This document shows positions 55,115 to 64,000 of a stretch of 64,000 bases of DNA, piece after piece. Both the position numbers and the translations under genes were made by a program. The stretch is from Hyphomicrobium_A sp963726795 (GTDB lineage: Bacteria > Pseudomonadota > Alphaproteobacteria > Rhizobiales > Hyphomicrobiaceae). Position 1 is the first letter of the stretch; every line of letters begins with the position of its first letter. The notes beneath the pieces were generated by a model. It saw nothing but the letters and a program-made list of their open reading frames with translations. It was not told the origin of the DNA and did not search any database. The DNA is taken from the NCBI GenBank assembly GCA_963726795.1, contig CAVSDD010000004.1, forward strand, positions 930,001 to 994,000, in the 5' to 3' direction.

Positions 55115-55124
55115 TTAAAGGAGC

Positions 55125-56604
55125 ATGGCTATGCAGGACAAGGTCAAGGGCACGGGAAAGAACCTGGTCGCGGGCGCCAGCGGCGATTGGGAGGTCATCG
55201 TCGGCCTCGAGGTGCACGCCCAGGTCGCCTCCGCCTCCAAGCTGTTCTCGGGCGCCTCCACCGAATTTGGCGGCGAGCCCAATAATCATGTTTCCCTCGT
55301 CGATGCGGCGATGCCCGGCATGCTGCCGGTGATCAACGCCGAGTGCATCGCGCAGGCGGTGCGCACGGGGCTCGGCCTCAACGCGGCGATCAACTTAAAG
55401 AGCGTGTTCGACCGCAAGAACTACTTCTATCCCGATCTCCCACAGGGCTATCAGATCAGCCAGTACAAGCAGCCGATCGTGGGCGAAGGCGAGGTCGAGA
55501 TCGACGTCGACGGCGAAACGATGAAGGTTGGCATCGAGCGCCTGCATCTGGAGCAGGACGCCGGCAAGTCGATCCACGACCAGCACCCCGATTATTCCTA
55601 CGTCGATCTCAACCGCTCGGGCGTGGCCCTGATGGAAATCGTGTCCAAGCCCGATATGCGCTCGGCCAAGCAGGCGCAGGCTTACGTGACGAAGGTGCGC
55701 ACGATCCTGCGCTACCTCGGCACCTCCGACGGCGACATGGAGAAGGGCAACCTGCGCGCTGACGTGAACGTGTCGGTGCGCAAGCCCGGCGACAAGCTCG
55801 GCACGCGTTGCGAGATCAAGAACGTCAACTCGATCCGCTTCATCGGCCAGGCGATCGAGACGGAAGCACGCCGCCAGATCGACATCATCGAGGACGGCGG
55901 CAAGATCGACCAGGAGACGCGGCTGTTCGATCCCGGCAAGGGCGAGACGCGCTCCATGCGCTCGAAGGAGGAAGCGCACGACTACCGCTACTTCCCCGAC
56001 CCCGACCTCTTGCCGCTCGAGCTCACGATGGAATTCGTCGAGAAGCTCAAGAACGGCCTGCCGGAGCTGCCCGACGAGAAGAAGGCGCGCTTCATGCGCG
56101 AGTTCGGCTTGTCCAACTACGACGCCGACGTGCTCATCGCCGAGCGTGCCTCCGCCGATTATTTCGAAGCTGTCGGCAAGGGGCGCGATGGAAAAGTTGC
56201 GGCCAACTGGGTGATCAACGAGCTGTTCGGGCGACTCAACAAAGAGGGCAAGTCGATCGAGGCTTCGCCCAGTGTCGGCGGCGCAGCTCGGCACGATCGT
56301 TGACCTGATCGGCGCCGGCACCATCTCAGGCAAGCTCGCCAAGGACCTGTTCGAGATCGTGTGGGCCGAAGGTGGCGATCCGGCCAAGATCGTCGAAACG
56401 CGCGGCATGAAGCAGGTGACCGACACCGGCGCCATTGAGAAGGCGGTCGATGAGATCATCGCCGCCAATCCCGACAAGGTCGAGCAGGTGAAGGCCAAGC
56501 CGTCGATGCTCGGCTGGTTCGTTGGGCAGGTGATGAAGGCGTCGGGCGGCAAGGCCAACCCCCAGGCCGTCAACGACATCCTCAAGGCAAAGCTGGGGAT
56601 TTAG
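55125..56604 (+). CDS. gatB: Asp/Glu-tRNA amidotransferase subunit B, one frame break
   Basis: GatB (about 492 aa) phosphorylates the tRNA-bound Glu/Asp and accepts ammonia from GatA. Signatures: WEVIVGLEVHAQ, FDRKNYFYPDLPQGYQISQ, IERLHLEQDAGKSIHD, DLNRSGVALMEIVSKPDMRS and KNVNSIRFIGQAIETEA. A frame break near 56270 (one extra base before GTGTCGGCG) cuts off the C-terminal YqeY-like tail. Correcting it gives IEASPVSAAQLGTIVDLIGAGTISGKLAKDLFE and continues to LKAKLGI. AAAGGAG precedes the ATG. Confidence 0.93.
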
Positions 56605-56769
56605 GGGACGGCTGCGGCAGGGAATCCGGCCATTCCCGGCCCACGCCATATCGCGCAACCCCCGGCTCTGTGTTGCGAATTTCCGTTCTCCGGGCCATAA
56701 CGCTCGCCGGACGATGGCCCCCTGCCGCTGCGGCACGCGTGGCCATTGGCAGAACTTCGGACCAGCCTC

Positions 56770-57459
56770 ATGGCAACGCCGTGGACTCTCGAGAAGGAGC
56801 TGTGCGGGCTCAGCGAAGCGGCCACCGCCGCTGAGGCCCTGTGCCGGCTCGGCATTCTCGATGCGGCGTCGCCCGAGCCCGAGCTTGCCGAGGTGCACGG
56901 CTGGATGCGCGGCGGCGCCGAGACCTTCCTCTACCGGTTCCGCGTCGAGCAGCCCGGGGTTAAGCGCGACATTGTGCTCAAGGCGGTGGTCGCGTTCTCG
57001 ACCGTCCGCTCGTTGTCGGAGCTCGGCGGGGAATGGGTGCTCAGGCGCCGCGTCCTGGAGCAGGAGGGGATATGCACCCCGCGGCTTTATTTCGCGGGAA
57101 AGGCACTGGTGGTTGAAGACTTTATAGCCGAAGAGCTTGCTGCGTATTTGCGCCGCAGGCCCGATGACACCAAATCGTTGTGCGACCAGGTTATCTGCTA
57201 CGCGGCCGCGCTGGAGAAACACGGGTTTTGTCCGGTGTCGCCGTTCCACGCCTTGCGCACGGATGGAACGCACGTGTTCGCGGTGGACTTCGGCCAGGAC
57301 TTGGGGCCACCGGGTCTGGCGTTCGGCCGCAAGCAGAACCTTCTGCGCGAGGCGCTGAGGTGGTTTGGCCAGGCGAGCGGCCAGCCGGTCGACGAGGGGC
57401 GTGCCCGGCAGCTATTTGCAAGTCACGCGGCGGACGCAAAGAACGAGGGCATCATATGA
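56770..57459 (+). CDS. Kinase-fold (aminoglycoside-phosphotransferase-like) protein with degenerate catalytic loop
   Basis: The product (229 aa) has elements of the protein-kinase-like fold: Lys71 in DIVLKAVVAF (beta-3 lysine), a helix RRVLEQEGICTP, the hinge-like ALVVEDFIAEEL and AVDFGQDLG (172-178), which resembles the metal-binding DFG segment. The HxDxxxxN catalytic loop expected about 15 residues before DFG reads CPVSPFHALR with no Asp, so it may be a pseudokinase or use different chemistry. The assignment is by pattern and not certain. Its stop overlaps the next start (ATGA), so the two proteins are translationally coupled. Confidence 0.6.
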   Translation: MATPWTLEKELCGLSEAATAAEALCRLGILDAASPEPELAEVHGWMRGGAETFLYRFRVEQPGVKRDIVLKAVVAFSTVRSLSELGGEWVLRRRVLEQEGICTPRLYFAGKALVVEDFIAEELAAYLRRRPDDTKSLCDQVICYAAALEKHGFCPVSPFHALRTDGTHVFAVDFGQDLGPPGLAFGRKQNLLREALRWFGQASGQPVDEGRARQLFASHAADAKNEGII

Positions 57460-58470
57460 TCGCGGCGTCGAAAATCATAAAGGCAGTGTCCGAGCTCTCG
57501 GGGGCCAAGGGGCCCGGCGAGCGCTGGATCGTGCCGCTTTCCGACGATCCGCCTGAGGGGCGCAACCATTTCATCCTGTTCCTGAAGCCGGAAGTTCTGG
57601 ACCTGCGCGACGGCGTCGAGGTGGAGGCGATCCTCAATCTTGTTGCCGGCGCGCTAAAAGCCAACGGCGTCCGGACCGGCGCCGTGCGCGTGCTGAACGG
57701 CCGCTATCTCGGCCGCTACCACATCATGGAAGAGCACTACGGCGTGATCAATCGCGCCTCGCGGCTGGGGGAAAAAGCCCTGTCGCCGCCGACGCTCGCC
57801 AAGCTCGTGAGCGAGGTTCAAGGCATCGGCAGCATTCTCGGCGGCCACGAGTTCCTCGAGAAGTTCCCGCAAGTGTCGCCCTACGCGCTCAACATCATCG
57901 CCGACACGCTCGGCACCAAAAAGATCGCGGCTGGAAAATACTATGGCGTGCTCAACGTCGAGGGTGAGCGCATCGTGGTGCTCAACCCGTTCCATCCCCA
58001 GCAAGTGGAGCACTACACCGCGCCGGGCCGCTGCATCGTCGTCATCGAGTGCGCCACCGACACTGACTGGGCGGTGCTGCGGCAGAAGATGACGGGCGCC
58101 ACAAATCCCGCCAAGGCGGAACCGGGCTCAATCCGCAGGACGTTGCTGGACAAGAAGGTCAAAGCTCGGCCTGCGCGACGTCGGCACCGCTACCAACGGC
58201 GTGCACTGCTCGGCCGGGCCGCTGGAAGCCATGTTGGAATTCAGTCGCTTCTTCTCGGACCATCACGGCAAGAAGCTGATCAAGCTCGCCGACACGCCGT
58301 TCGGCGAGCAGTTGGCGCGCTTCGGGCTCGGCAAACGGGACATCGCCGCGCTCGCAAAGAACCCGGTCGTCGGCGAGGGTGAGGCCGGCAACTACGCGTT
58401 CAATCTCACGGAGGAGAAGAACTCCGACGCCGCCGCCGGACTACTGGCGCAGGTCGCAACGGCAGCGTGA
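57456..58470 (+). CDS. Nucleoside-diphosphate-kinase-like protein, oversized, one frame break
   Basis: The reconstructed protein (337 aa) carries the NDK core in order: HFILFLKPEVL with Lys44, EEHYGVI (Tyr95), TGATNPAKAEPGSIRRTL (213-230) and TNGVHCSAGPLEAMLEFSRFF with the His that is phosphorylated in NDKs. Classical NDKs are about 140 aa. Here about 100 residues lie between the Tyr and GATNP blocks, and there are extra N- and C-terminal parts. An extra A in an AAA run near 58160 breaks the frame; without it the text reads KLGLRDVGTATNGVH. It is coupled to the kinase-like gene upstream and ends before a strong terminator. It may act on nucleotides or an unusual phospho-acceptor. Confidence 0.7.
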
Positions 58471-58503
58471 TCGAGCCGCACGCTCCAAAGACCGCATAAA
58501 AAA

Positions 58504-58524
58504 GGCCCCGAAGTTCTCGGGGCC
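58504..58524. terminator. Strong bidirectional terminator
   Basis: GGCCCCGA (58504-58511) and TCGGGGCC (58517-58524) form a perfect 8-bp stem with a 5-base loop. AAAAAA precedes and TTTT follows. It serves both the NDK-like gene and the small minus-strand gene that ends at 58546. Confidence 0.9.
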
Positions 58525-58545
58525 TTTTGCATTTCAGACAAGCGA

Positions 58546-58814
58546 TCAGTCGCAGTAGCGACGACCGTACTCGTACCAGCAGTGGCGATACTGGCTGTCG
58601 GCGACAGCAGCGCCGACCGCGGCGCCGAGGATGCCGAGCGCAATCCACTTGGCCGTTGTGCCAATGGCCACCACCGCGGTGACCGCCGCGATAGCCGTTG
58701 TGAGGCGTGATGCGAGTAGGCGCCGTGATGGCGCGGGCCGGCCATTGCGCTGGGAACGATGGTCGAAACTGCCATTACGGCAGCGAGAGCGACCTTGGCG
58801 ATATTCTTGCTCAT
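58546..58814 (-). CDS. Small secreted Gly/His-rich protein, two frame breaks
   Basis: CAGGAG stands before ATG 58814, and the product starts MSKNIAKVALAAVMAVSTIVPSAMAGPRHHG, a clear signal peptide. The following sequence is Gly/His/Arg-rich (HNGYRGGHRGGGHWHNG), then a Gly-zipper-like segment KWIALGILGAAVGAAVADSQ and a Tyr/Arg/Cys-rich end WYEYGRRYCD. These parts lie in three frames; one extra base near 58692 and one near 58650 explain this. The restored product is about 88 aa. Many Hyphomicrobiales have such small Gly-zipper membrane or periplasmic proteins; the function is unknown. Confidence 0.65.
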
Positions 58815-59012
58815 GAAAACTCCTGTTGTTTCATGGCCCAAGACACCGCTGTGAACATGGACCTTGTGCTTTAAACGCGGGCCCGTTGCATAAAGTTGCA
58901 CGCTAATTTGAGCGATGTGCTCGAACGGGGCCTATGCAAGTCGGGGTGGCGGCATCCATTCCGTAATCGTGCGCTGGCAATCTGCGCGCGTCGCCGAGCG
59001 CGCAAGTGAGCC

Positions 59013-59819
59013 ATGTCAGATCCCGTCCTTTCAGGTCTCGTCGTCATGATCCCCGGCGCCTTCTGCGGCGGCTGGTGCTTTGCGGATTTTGTGCCAGTGT
59101 TTTCTGCGCGCGGCTGGCAGTGCCACACGCCGGACTTGCGCTTTCACGTTTCGGGCGCGGGCGCCGATCCTGATCCGCGTCTCGCCGGCACGAGCGTCGC
59201 CGACTACACGAGCGATATGGCGCGTCTGATCGAAGGTCTCGATGCGCCGCCGGTTCTCATCGGCCATTCCATGGGGGCGGTCGTTGCCCAGCAGCTCGCC
59301 GCCAAGGGACTCGCGCGCGCCATCATTTTGCTAGCGCCGGGTGCGCCGTGGGGCATCCTTCCCTCGACCGAGGACGAGTTTGCGCTTGCCCAAGGCCTGA
59401 TGCGCGCGGCTCCCTTCCGCGACAGGGCGCTGAGCCCGTCGTTCGAGGTTGCGCGCAAGGATTCACTCGCGGGCCTCGCGCCCGACGCGCAGCGCCGCGT
59501 GTTTGATCAGTTCAGCGCCGAATCCGGGCGCGCGCTGTTTGAGCTGTTCTTCTGGATGTTCGACAAGGAGCGGGCAACGGCGGTCGATGAGGCCAATGTG
59601 CGCTGTCCGGTGCTGGTCGTCGCCGGCGCGCAGGACAAGGTCATCTCGGCCGTCACCGGCCGCAAAATCGCGCAGCTGTATGCGGGCTCGACCTTCCGCG
59701 AGGCCGAAGGCCGGGGGCATTTCTTGATCCTGGAAGAGGGCTCGCGGCAATTGGCGCAAAGCTGCGCCGATTGGCTGGCGGACGCTCTCTCGACGTGTCG
59801 CGCCAGCGTCGCCCGTTAA
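59013..59819 (+). CDS. Alpha/beta hydrolase
   Basis: The product (268 aa) is a cytoplasmic alpha/beta-fold hydrolase. The oxyanion-side PGAFCGGWCFADFVP near the N-terminus, the nucleophile elbow LIGHSMGAVVAQQL (Ser), the acid in VVAGAQDKVI (Asp) and the C-terminal GRGHFLILE (His) complete the catalytic triad. The substrate is not predictable. It is followed, after 77 bases, by the adenylate cyclase gene; whether they share a transcript is unclear. Confidence 0.88.
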   Translation: MSDPVLSGLVVMIPGAFCGGWCFADFVPVFSARGWQCHTPDLRFHVSGAGADPDPRLAGTSVADYTSDMARLIEGLDAPPVLIGHSMGAVVAQQLAAKGLARAIILLAPGAPWGILPSTEDEFALAQGLMRAAPFRDRALSPSFEVARKDSLAGLAPDAQRRVFDQFSAESGRALFELFFWMFDKERATAVDEANVRCPVLVVAGAQDKVISAVTGRKIAQLYAGSTFREAEGRGHFLILEEGSRQLAQSCADWLADALSTCRASVAR

Positions 59820-59896
59820 ATCGGACAACGGCATCGCCAGAATTTCCATGTACGCTATGATGCGCCGCCGCCCGAAATCGGGCTCTGCGAGGACGA

Positions 59897-62060
59897 ATGA
59901 ACCTGCGCGCTCCGTCGATTCATCTGGTCCTCACGGTGGCCCTGCTGGCGTCAGCGGTCGCGCTGCGCATCGCCGATCCAGATCCGATCGGACGCCTGCG
60001 GTTGTCGGTGTTCGACAGCTACCTGGCGCTGGCTCCGCGCCCCCTCGATCCGGCTCTGCCGGTGCGCATCGTAGATATCGACGAAGCCTCGCTCGCGGCC
60101 GTTGGGCAGTGGCCGTGGCCGCGCACGCATCTCGCCCGCATCATCGCGGCGCTCAAGCAGGCAGGCGCGCGCACCATCTCCCTCGATTTGATCCTGGCCG
60201 AACCAGACCGTCTGTCGCCGTCCGAGTTCGCCAAGCTCTTCAAGGACACCCCGCAGCTGGCGCCAATGATCGGGGAAGCGTCCGCGCTTCCCTCCAACGA
60301 TCAACGCCTGGCAGACGCGATCGCGGCCGCTCCCGTTGTGCTCGGCATCGCCGGCGGCGGGGACGGCAAGGCGCTGCCATTCGCCGCGCGCGCACTTTGC
60401 CTTTGCCGGCGATGATCCCCAAGGCTTCGTGCCGCGCTTTGCGGGCGGCGTCGCGAGCCTGCCGATCCTTAGCGAGCGGGCGACCGGACTCGGCGCGGTC
60501 AACTGGCTGCCGGGCCGCGACCAGATCATCCGCAAGGTGCCGCTGCTCGTTTCTGTCGCCGGCACGCTCTACCCCTCGCTGCCGCTCGAGGCGCTGCGCG
60601 TGGCCCAGGGCGAGACCACTGTTTTCGTGAAGTCATCGGGTGCGAGCGGCCTGTCGGCGTTCGGCCAACAGACCGGAATAGAGAACGTGCGCGTGGGCGC
60701 AACGATGCTGCCGACCGACGAGGCAGGCGAGCTGTGGCTGCGCGTGGCGCGCCCCGACGCGCGACGCTATGTGTCCGCGGGGAAGATCCTCACCGGCGAC
60801 TTCGACGCGAATTCGATCGCGGGGCGTGACATCCTGATCGGCACCAGCGCCGTCGGCCTGCTCGATTTGCGCGCGACCGCGCTCGATGCGGCGGTCCCCG
60901 GAGTCGAAATCCACGCACAGGCGCTCGAGCAGATGCTCTCGGGCGACAATTTGATACGCCCCGCCTACGCTACCGGCGCCGAGCTCCTGTTTCTGGTCGC
61001 TTTTGGAATTGCGGTGACCTGGCTCATCTTCCGCCTCGGCGCGCTCGCGGCGGCGCTCATCGGCCTTTCGGCAATCGCGGCGGTGTTTGCCGCCTCCTGG
61101 CTTGCCTACTCGCACGGCGGCCTGCTGTTCGATCCCGTCTATCCCGCGATCGCGATCCTCGTCCTCTATCTCGCCACCTCGCTCAACAGCTACGTGCGCA
61201 CCGAGGCTGATCGCGCGCGGGTGCGCTCTGCGTTCAGCCATTACGTCGCGGCGCCGCTGGTGGAGGAGCTTGCGCGCAACCACGACAAGCTCAAGCTCGG
61301 CGGCGAGACGCGCGAGGTGTCGGTCTTGTTTGCCGACGTGCGCGGTTTCAGCCGCATCTCGGAAGGGCTCACCGCCGAGGAGCTGATCACTTTCCTCAAC
61401 CGACTGTTCACACCGCTGTCGGAGGTCATCCTGGAAGAACGGGGCACTATCGACAAGTTCATGGGGGATGCGGTGATGGCATTCTGGAACGCGCCGCTGC
61501 TCGACGGCGCGCACGCCCGCAACGCCTGCATCGCCGCGCTGCGTATGCTCACGGAGCTGGATACACTCAATGCGGCGTGGGCGAGCGAAGCGCGCGAGCG
61601 CGGCGAAACGGCGGTGCCGGTACGCATCGGCATCGGGCTCAATACGGGAGAGTGCTGCGTCGGCAACGTCGGCTCGCCGCAGCGCTTCGACTATTCGATC
61701 CTCGGCGATGTCGTGAACATCGCTTCTCGGCTGGAGGGCGAAACGAAGTCATACGCGATACCTATCGTTGCCGGTGAGACGACGGCCGCCGCGGCTCCGG
61801 ACCTGGCGTTCCTCGAGCTCGATTCCGTTGCGATCCGCGGGAAGGATCGGCCGGTGCGCATCTACGCGCTGCTCGGCGATGAGACTGTCGCGGCATCGGA
61901 GCGGTTTCGCCAGCTCAAGGCCGCGTTCGCGGGCTTGAAGAAGGCGCTGAGCGCGGCAGATGCCAACGCGGCGGCGGAGTCGCTAGCTACCTGCAAGTCC
62001 CTCGGCTGGGCCGAGCTTGCACCCTTCCTCGAAGGTCAGGCGCGGCACCTCAACGCCTGA
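59897..62060 (+). CDS. CHASE2-domain class III adenylate cyclase, one frame break
   Basis: The reconstructed protein (about 720 aa) has an N-terminal membrane anchor, an extracytoplasmic CHASE2 sensor (VRIVDIDEASLAAVGQWPWPRTHLARII is its hallmark start), three membrane helices near residues 370-440, and a class III cyclase domain. The metal Asp residues are in LFADVRGF and KFMGDAVMAFW; the adenine-selecting Lys (TIDKFMGD) and Asp (RFDYSILGD), and the Asn/Arg in NIASRLEG, favour cAMP production. An extra base near 60393 breaks the frame just before HFAFAGDDPQGF. It converges with a FecR-domain gene, a common companion of CHASE2 cyclases. Confidence 0.9.
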
Positions 62061-62072
62061 GGCCGTTTTCAC

Positions 62073-63044
62073 TCATCTGTCGCCGTAGCCGCCGCCCGGA
62101 CTGTGACCGCCACCACCACCACCACGATGGCCACCCCCGAAGCCGCCGCCGATGCCGATGGTGACGCTCTGCGGAATGAAGGGCTCGCTATCTTTCTTGC
62201 CCTCTGTGTAGCGCTTGCGTCGCTGCTGCCGGTACTCGACCTCGCGCTCGCGCTTGGGGTGTGCCTTGGGTTTGCGCGGACTGTCGCCGTTGTCCGCCTT
62301 GTCGTCGGTATCCTTCGGCTTGTCAGGCTTCTCGGGCTTGTAAGGCTTGTCGGGCACGTCGGTCCCGAGTTCAACCTCGTCGCGCGTGAGGTGCCGCGTG
62401 TGATCGATCTCGGGCGCGGTGATGATGAAGGGGAAGGCCGAATCGAAGCTGATGTCGCGCTTCTGCGCCGCCCACTTCGCCGGCTTGTCGACCTGATCGG
62501 GCCCGATGCGAATGAGCTTGCCGACTTGATCGTGCACGAGGCACTTGCCGTTCTCGGTGCAGACCTCAACCGCCCCTTCGATCAGCAGCAGCCATGAGAC
62601 GTTGTCGGGCTGCACGTAGACGTCGAACACGGTTCCGCGCACCGTGATCGAGGCGGTCGGCACTTTGATGACGTAGGCGGGCTTCGCGGCGACGCCGGTG
62701 ATGAAGCGGAAGGCGCCGCGCGTCAGCTGCAGCACGATGGCGCCGCCGGAGATGTCGGGATTGTAGACGAAGCGGTCGAGCAACAGACGGGCGCCTGGCC
62801 CGAGCGCGAGCCGCGTATCGTCGTGCAGCACCAGTTCGCCGTGACCGTCCTTGTCGGCCTCGATCAGCTCCTGCTGATGCACGTCGTCGCCCGAGACAAG
62901 CTTGCGCTGTGCGTTGTTGAGTTCGCCGGTCACGAGATTGACGATGGTGACCGCCGACCCGATCGCGTTGTCGGGCGCCGCCCGCAACGGAGCCGCGCCG
63001 ATCAGCAGAACCGGAAGGCAAAGCAGCAGCTTGCGCAACGACAT
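62073..63044 (-). CDS. FecR-domain periplasmic protein with Gly-rich tail
   Basis: The product (323 aa) has a signal peptide (KLLLCLPVLLIGAAPLRA) and a FecR-like domain: GDDVHQQELIEADKDGHGELVLHDDTRLALGPGARLLLDRFVY and GAFRFITG...PTASITVRGTVFDVYV, WLLLIEGAVEV. FecR domains usually sense or relay periplasmic signals. The later part is Lys/Pro/Asp-rich and the last 35 residues are Gly/His-rich. It ends 12 bases from the cyclase stop, tail to tail. The ATG at 63044 gives the signal peptide; upstream codons do not. Confidence 0.88.
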   Translation of the reverse strand: MSLRKLLLCLPVLLIGAAPLRAAPDNAIGSAVTIVNLVTGELNNAQRKLVSGDDVHQQELIEADKDGHGELVLHDDTRLALGPGARLLLDRFVYNPDISGGAIVLQLTRGAFRFITGVAAKPAYVIKVPTASITVRGTVFDVYVQPDNVSWLLLIEGAVEVCTENGKCLVHDQVGKLIRIGPDQVDKPAKWAAQKRDISFDSAFPFIITAPEIDHTRHLTRDEVELGTDVPDKPYKPEKPDKPKDTDDKADNGDSPRKPKAHPKREREVEYRQQRRKRYTEGKKDSEPFIPQSVTIGIGGGFGGGHRGGGGGGHSPGGGYGDR

Positions 63045-63328
63045 CGCGACTGAGCCTCTGTAGGCGACGCGCACCGGGCAAATGGCCCATCGAGCATCGC
63101 GCCGCTGCAGCCATACTATACGGCCACAGGCGGCAAGGGTAAGCGCAGAATTCTGCCATAGCGCGCGGTTAGTGTCTGTTCCGCAGGGAACATCCCTTCG
63201 CAACCCACCAGTTACTCAATTGTGGCCGACACCGCAGGCCATGTGCCACCAGGCCCTATGGTTGAACAAGTCCTACCGCTGCTTACATGACGAGCGAGCG
63301 TCTTATCGAGGCGCCCGGGGATTTCTAT

Positions 63329-63880
63329 ATGCTGATCGGTGACACGAAGACCGGCTACGGGCTCGTCACGCGCGTGCTGCACTGGGTCATGGCGATCGCC
63401 ATCGTCGCCCTGTTCTTCCTCGGGCTGTGGATGGTGACGCTCAACTATTACAGTCCCTACTATCGCCTGGCCCCGGATATTCATCGCAGTGTCGGCATGC
63501 TGCTGCTGTTCCTGCTCGTGGCGCGCTTCGTCTGGCGCCTCGCCAACCCAAAGCCGGTCGACAGCGAGCTGTCGCCGCTCGAGCACGTGGCAGCCAACGC
63601 CGTGCACTGGGGTTTCTACCCGCTGCTGTTTGCGTTGATGGTCAGCGGCTATCTTATCTCCACCGCCGATGGACGCGCGATCGAGGTGTTCAACTGGTTC
63701 AGCGTGCCGTCGCTCTATCACCGGCAGGGGCTGGAGGACACCGCGGGCGAGGTGCACGAGTGGCTCGCCTATCTGACGATTGCCCTCGTCGTGCTCCACG
63801 CCGCAGCGTCCCTCAAGCACCATTTCTTCGACCGCAATCGCGTATTGACGCGCATGTGGTCGGGCCCGCCTTCCACCTGA
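63329..63880 (+). CDS. Cytochrome b561-type membrane protein
   Basis: The product (183 aa) is a four-helix di-heme b-type cytochrome. The expected heme His residues are in each helix: RVLHWVMAIAIV, DIHRSVGMLLLF, NAVHWGFYPLLF and EVHEWLAYLTIALVVLHAAASLKHHF. It shuttles electrons in the inner membrane. The ATG at 63329 (GGGGA upstream) is preferred; a frame from 63287 adds 14 residues without support. The next gene starts 30 bases downstream with a secretion signal, and b561 genes are often paired with yceI. Confidence 0.9.
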   Translation: MLIGDTKTGYGLVTRVLHWVMAIAIVALFFLGLWMVTLNYYSPYYRLAPDIHRSVGMLLLFLLVARFVWRLANPKPVDSELSPLEHVAANAVHWGFYPLLFALMVSGYLISTADGRAIEVFNWFSVPSLYHRQGLEDTAGEVHEWLAYLTIALVVLHAAASLKHHFFDRNRVLTRMWSGPPST

Positions 63881-63910
63881 TGCAAGCCTGAACGCAACCG
63901 GAGTCATCGT

Positions 63911-64000
63911 ATGAAACCGACGCAATTGATCGTTGCTGCACTCGCCGCGGCACTGGCGCTTGCCGCGCCTGCCCGCGCCGCCGACTACATTATCGATACG
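63911..64000 (+). CDS. Secreted protein, probably YceI family, N-terminal part only
   Basis: Only 30 codons are in the window: a signal peptide (QLIVAALAAALALAAPARA) followed by ADYIIDT, which is the usual first strand of YceI lipid-binding proteins. Together with the upstream cytochrome b561 gene this suggests YceI, but the rest lies outside the window. Confidence 0.6.
   Translation, partial: MKPTQLIVAALAAALALAAPARAADYIIDT

Noticed and set aside
55395..56585. 396-codon open frame on the minus strand
   Set aside because: Antisense to gatB. No ribosome site and no known fold pattern.
63187..63213. EcfG-like promoter before cytochrome b561, within TGTTCC-GCAG-GGAACA
   Set aside because: GGAAC is present but the -10 part is AGTT, not CGTT, and the spacing is off by one. 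The inverted repeat may still be an operator, but evidence is thin.

Overview
The window is a GC-rich alphaproteobacterial chromosome segment, most likely from the order Hyphomicrobiales (Rhizobiales). This is judged from gene order and family membership, not from a marker search. Signature blocks are erpA/dgt - argS - SPOR protein - nagZ - scpAB - tatABC - serS - surE - LysM/M23 lipoprotein; EipB - DUF3572 - divK - pleD; pyrB - pyrC' - plsY - dprA - topA - rnr - DUF983 - rpmG; ruvX - gatC - gatA - gatB; and the RidA - GDPD - COG3146 operon. It is a housekeeping region. I see no rRNA, tRNA, CRISPR array, prophage or complete insertion sequence.

Layout. 1-4.7 kb: Sel1 and TPR proteins, exonuclease III and a Tat-exported oxalate decarboxylase. 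5.4-7.9 kb: a two-gene signalling unit, a KaiC-like double ATPase followed at once by an HWE-type histidine kinase. 7.9-24.9 kb: a GMC oxidoreductase, then the erpA/dgt to LysM/M23 block, with a higBA toxin-antitoxin module between tatC and serS. 25-30 kb: minus-strand small-molecule and envelope genes. 30-33.2 kb: EipB and the divK-pleD cell-cycle regulators. 33.8-44.5 kb: a long minus-strand array from pyrB to rpmG. 44.6-58.5 kb: AidB-like dehydrogenase, PcfJ-like protein, ruvX, a polyamine-synthase-like membrane protein, the gatCAB amidotransferase, a bactofilin, and a two-gene pair of a kinase-like protein and an oversized NDK-like protein. 58.5-64 kb: hydrolase, CHASE2 adenylate cyclase, FecR protein, cytochrome b561 and the start of a probable YceI gene.

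Data quality dominates interpretation. I count about 23 single-base frame breaks in 15 genes, several of them essential (argS, serS, topA, gatB). Roughly three quarters are +1 insertions. In most cases removing or adding one base restores a family-typical reading frame. The simplest reading is uncorrected sequencing or assembly error. These genes are therefore listed as full-length loci with the break point noted, not as pseudogenes. One such error probably creates a false TatB-TatC fusion. The exception that may be biological is about 190 extra bases inside serS.

The less ordinary content is: the KaiC/HWE kinase pair with altered phosphosite residues; the kinase-like/NDK-like overlapping pair; the CHASE2 cyclase convergent with a FecR protein; a degenerate, NlpD/DipM-type LysM-M23 lipoprotein preceded by a consensus CtrA box; a CX2CX2CX3C cysteine cluster in the GMC oxidoreductase; two long palindromic intergenic elements; and a mini-ORF made of five pentapeptide-like repeats next to ruvX.
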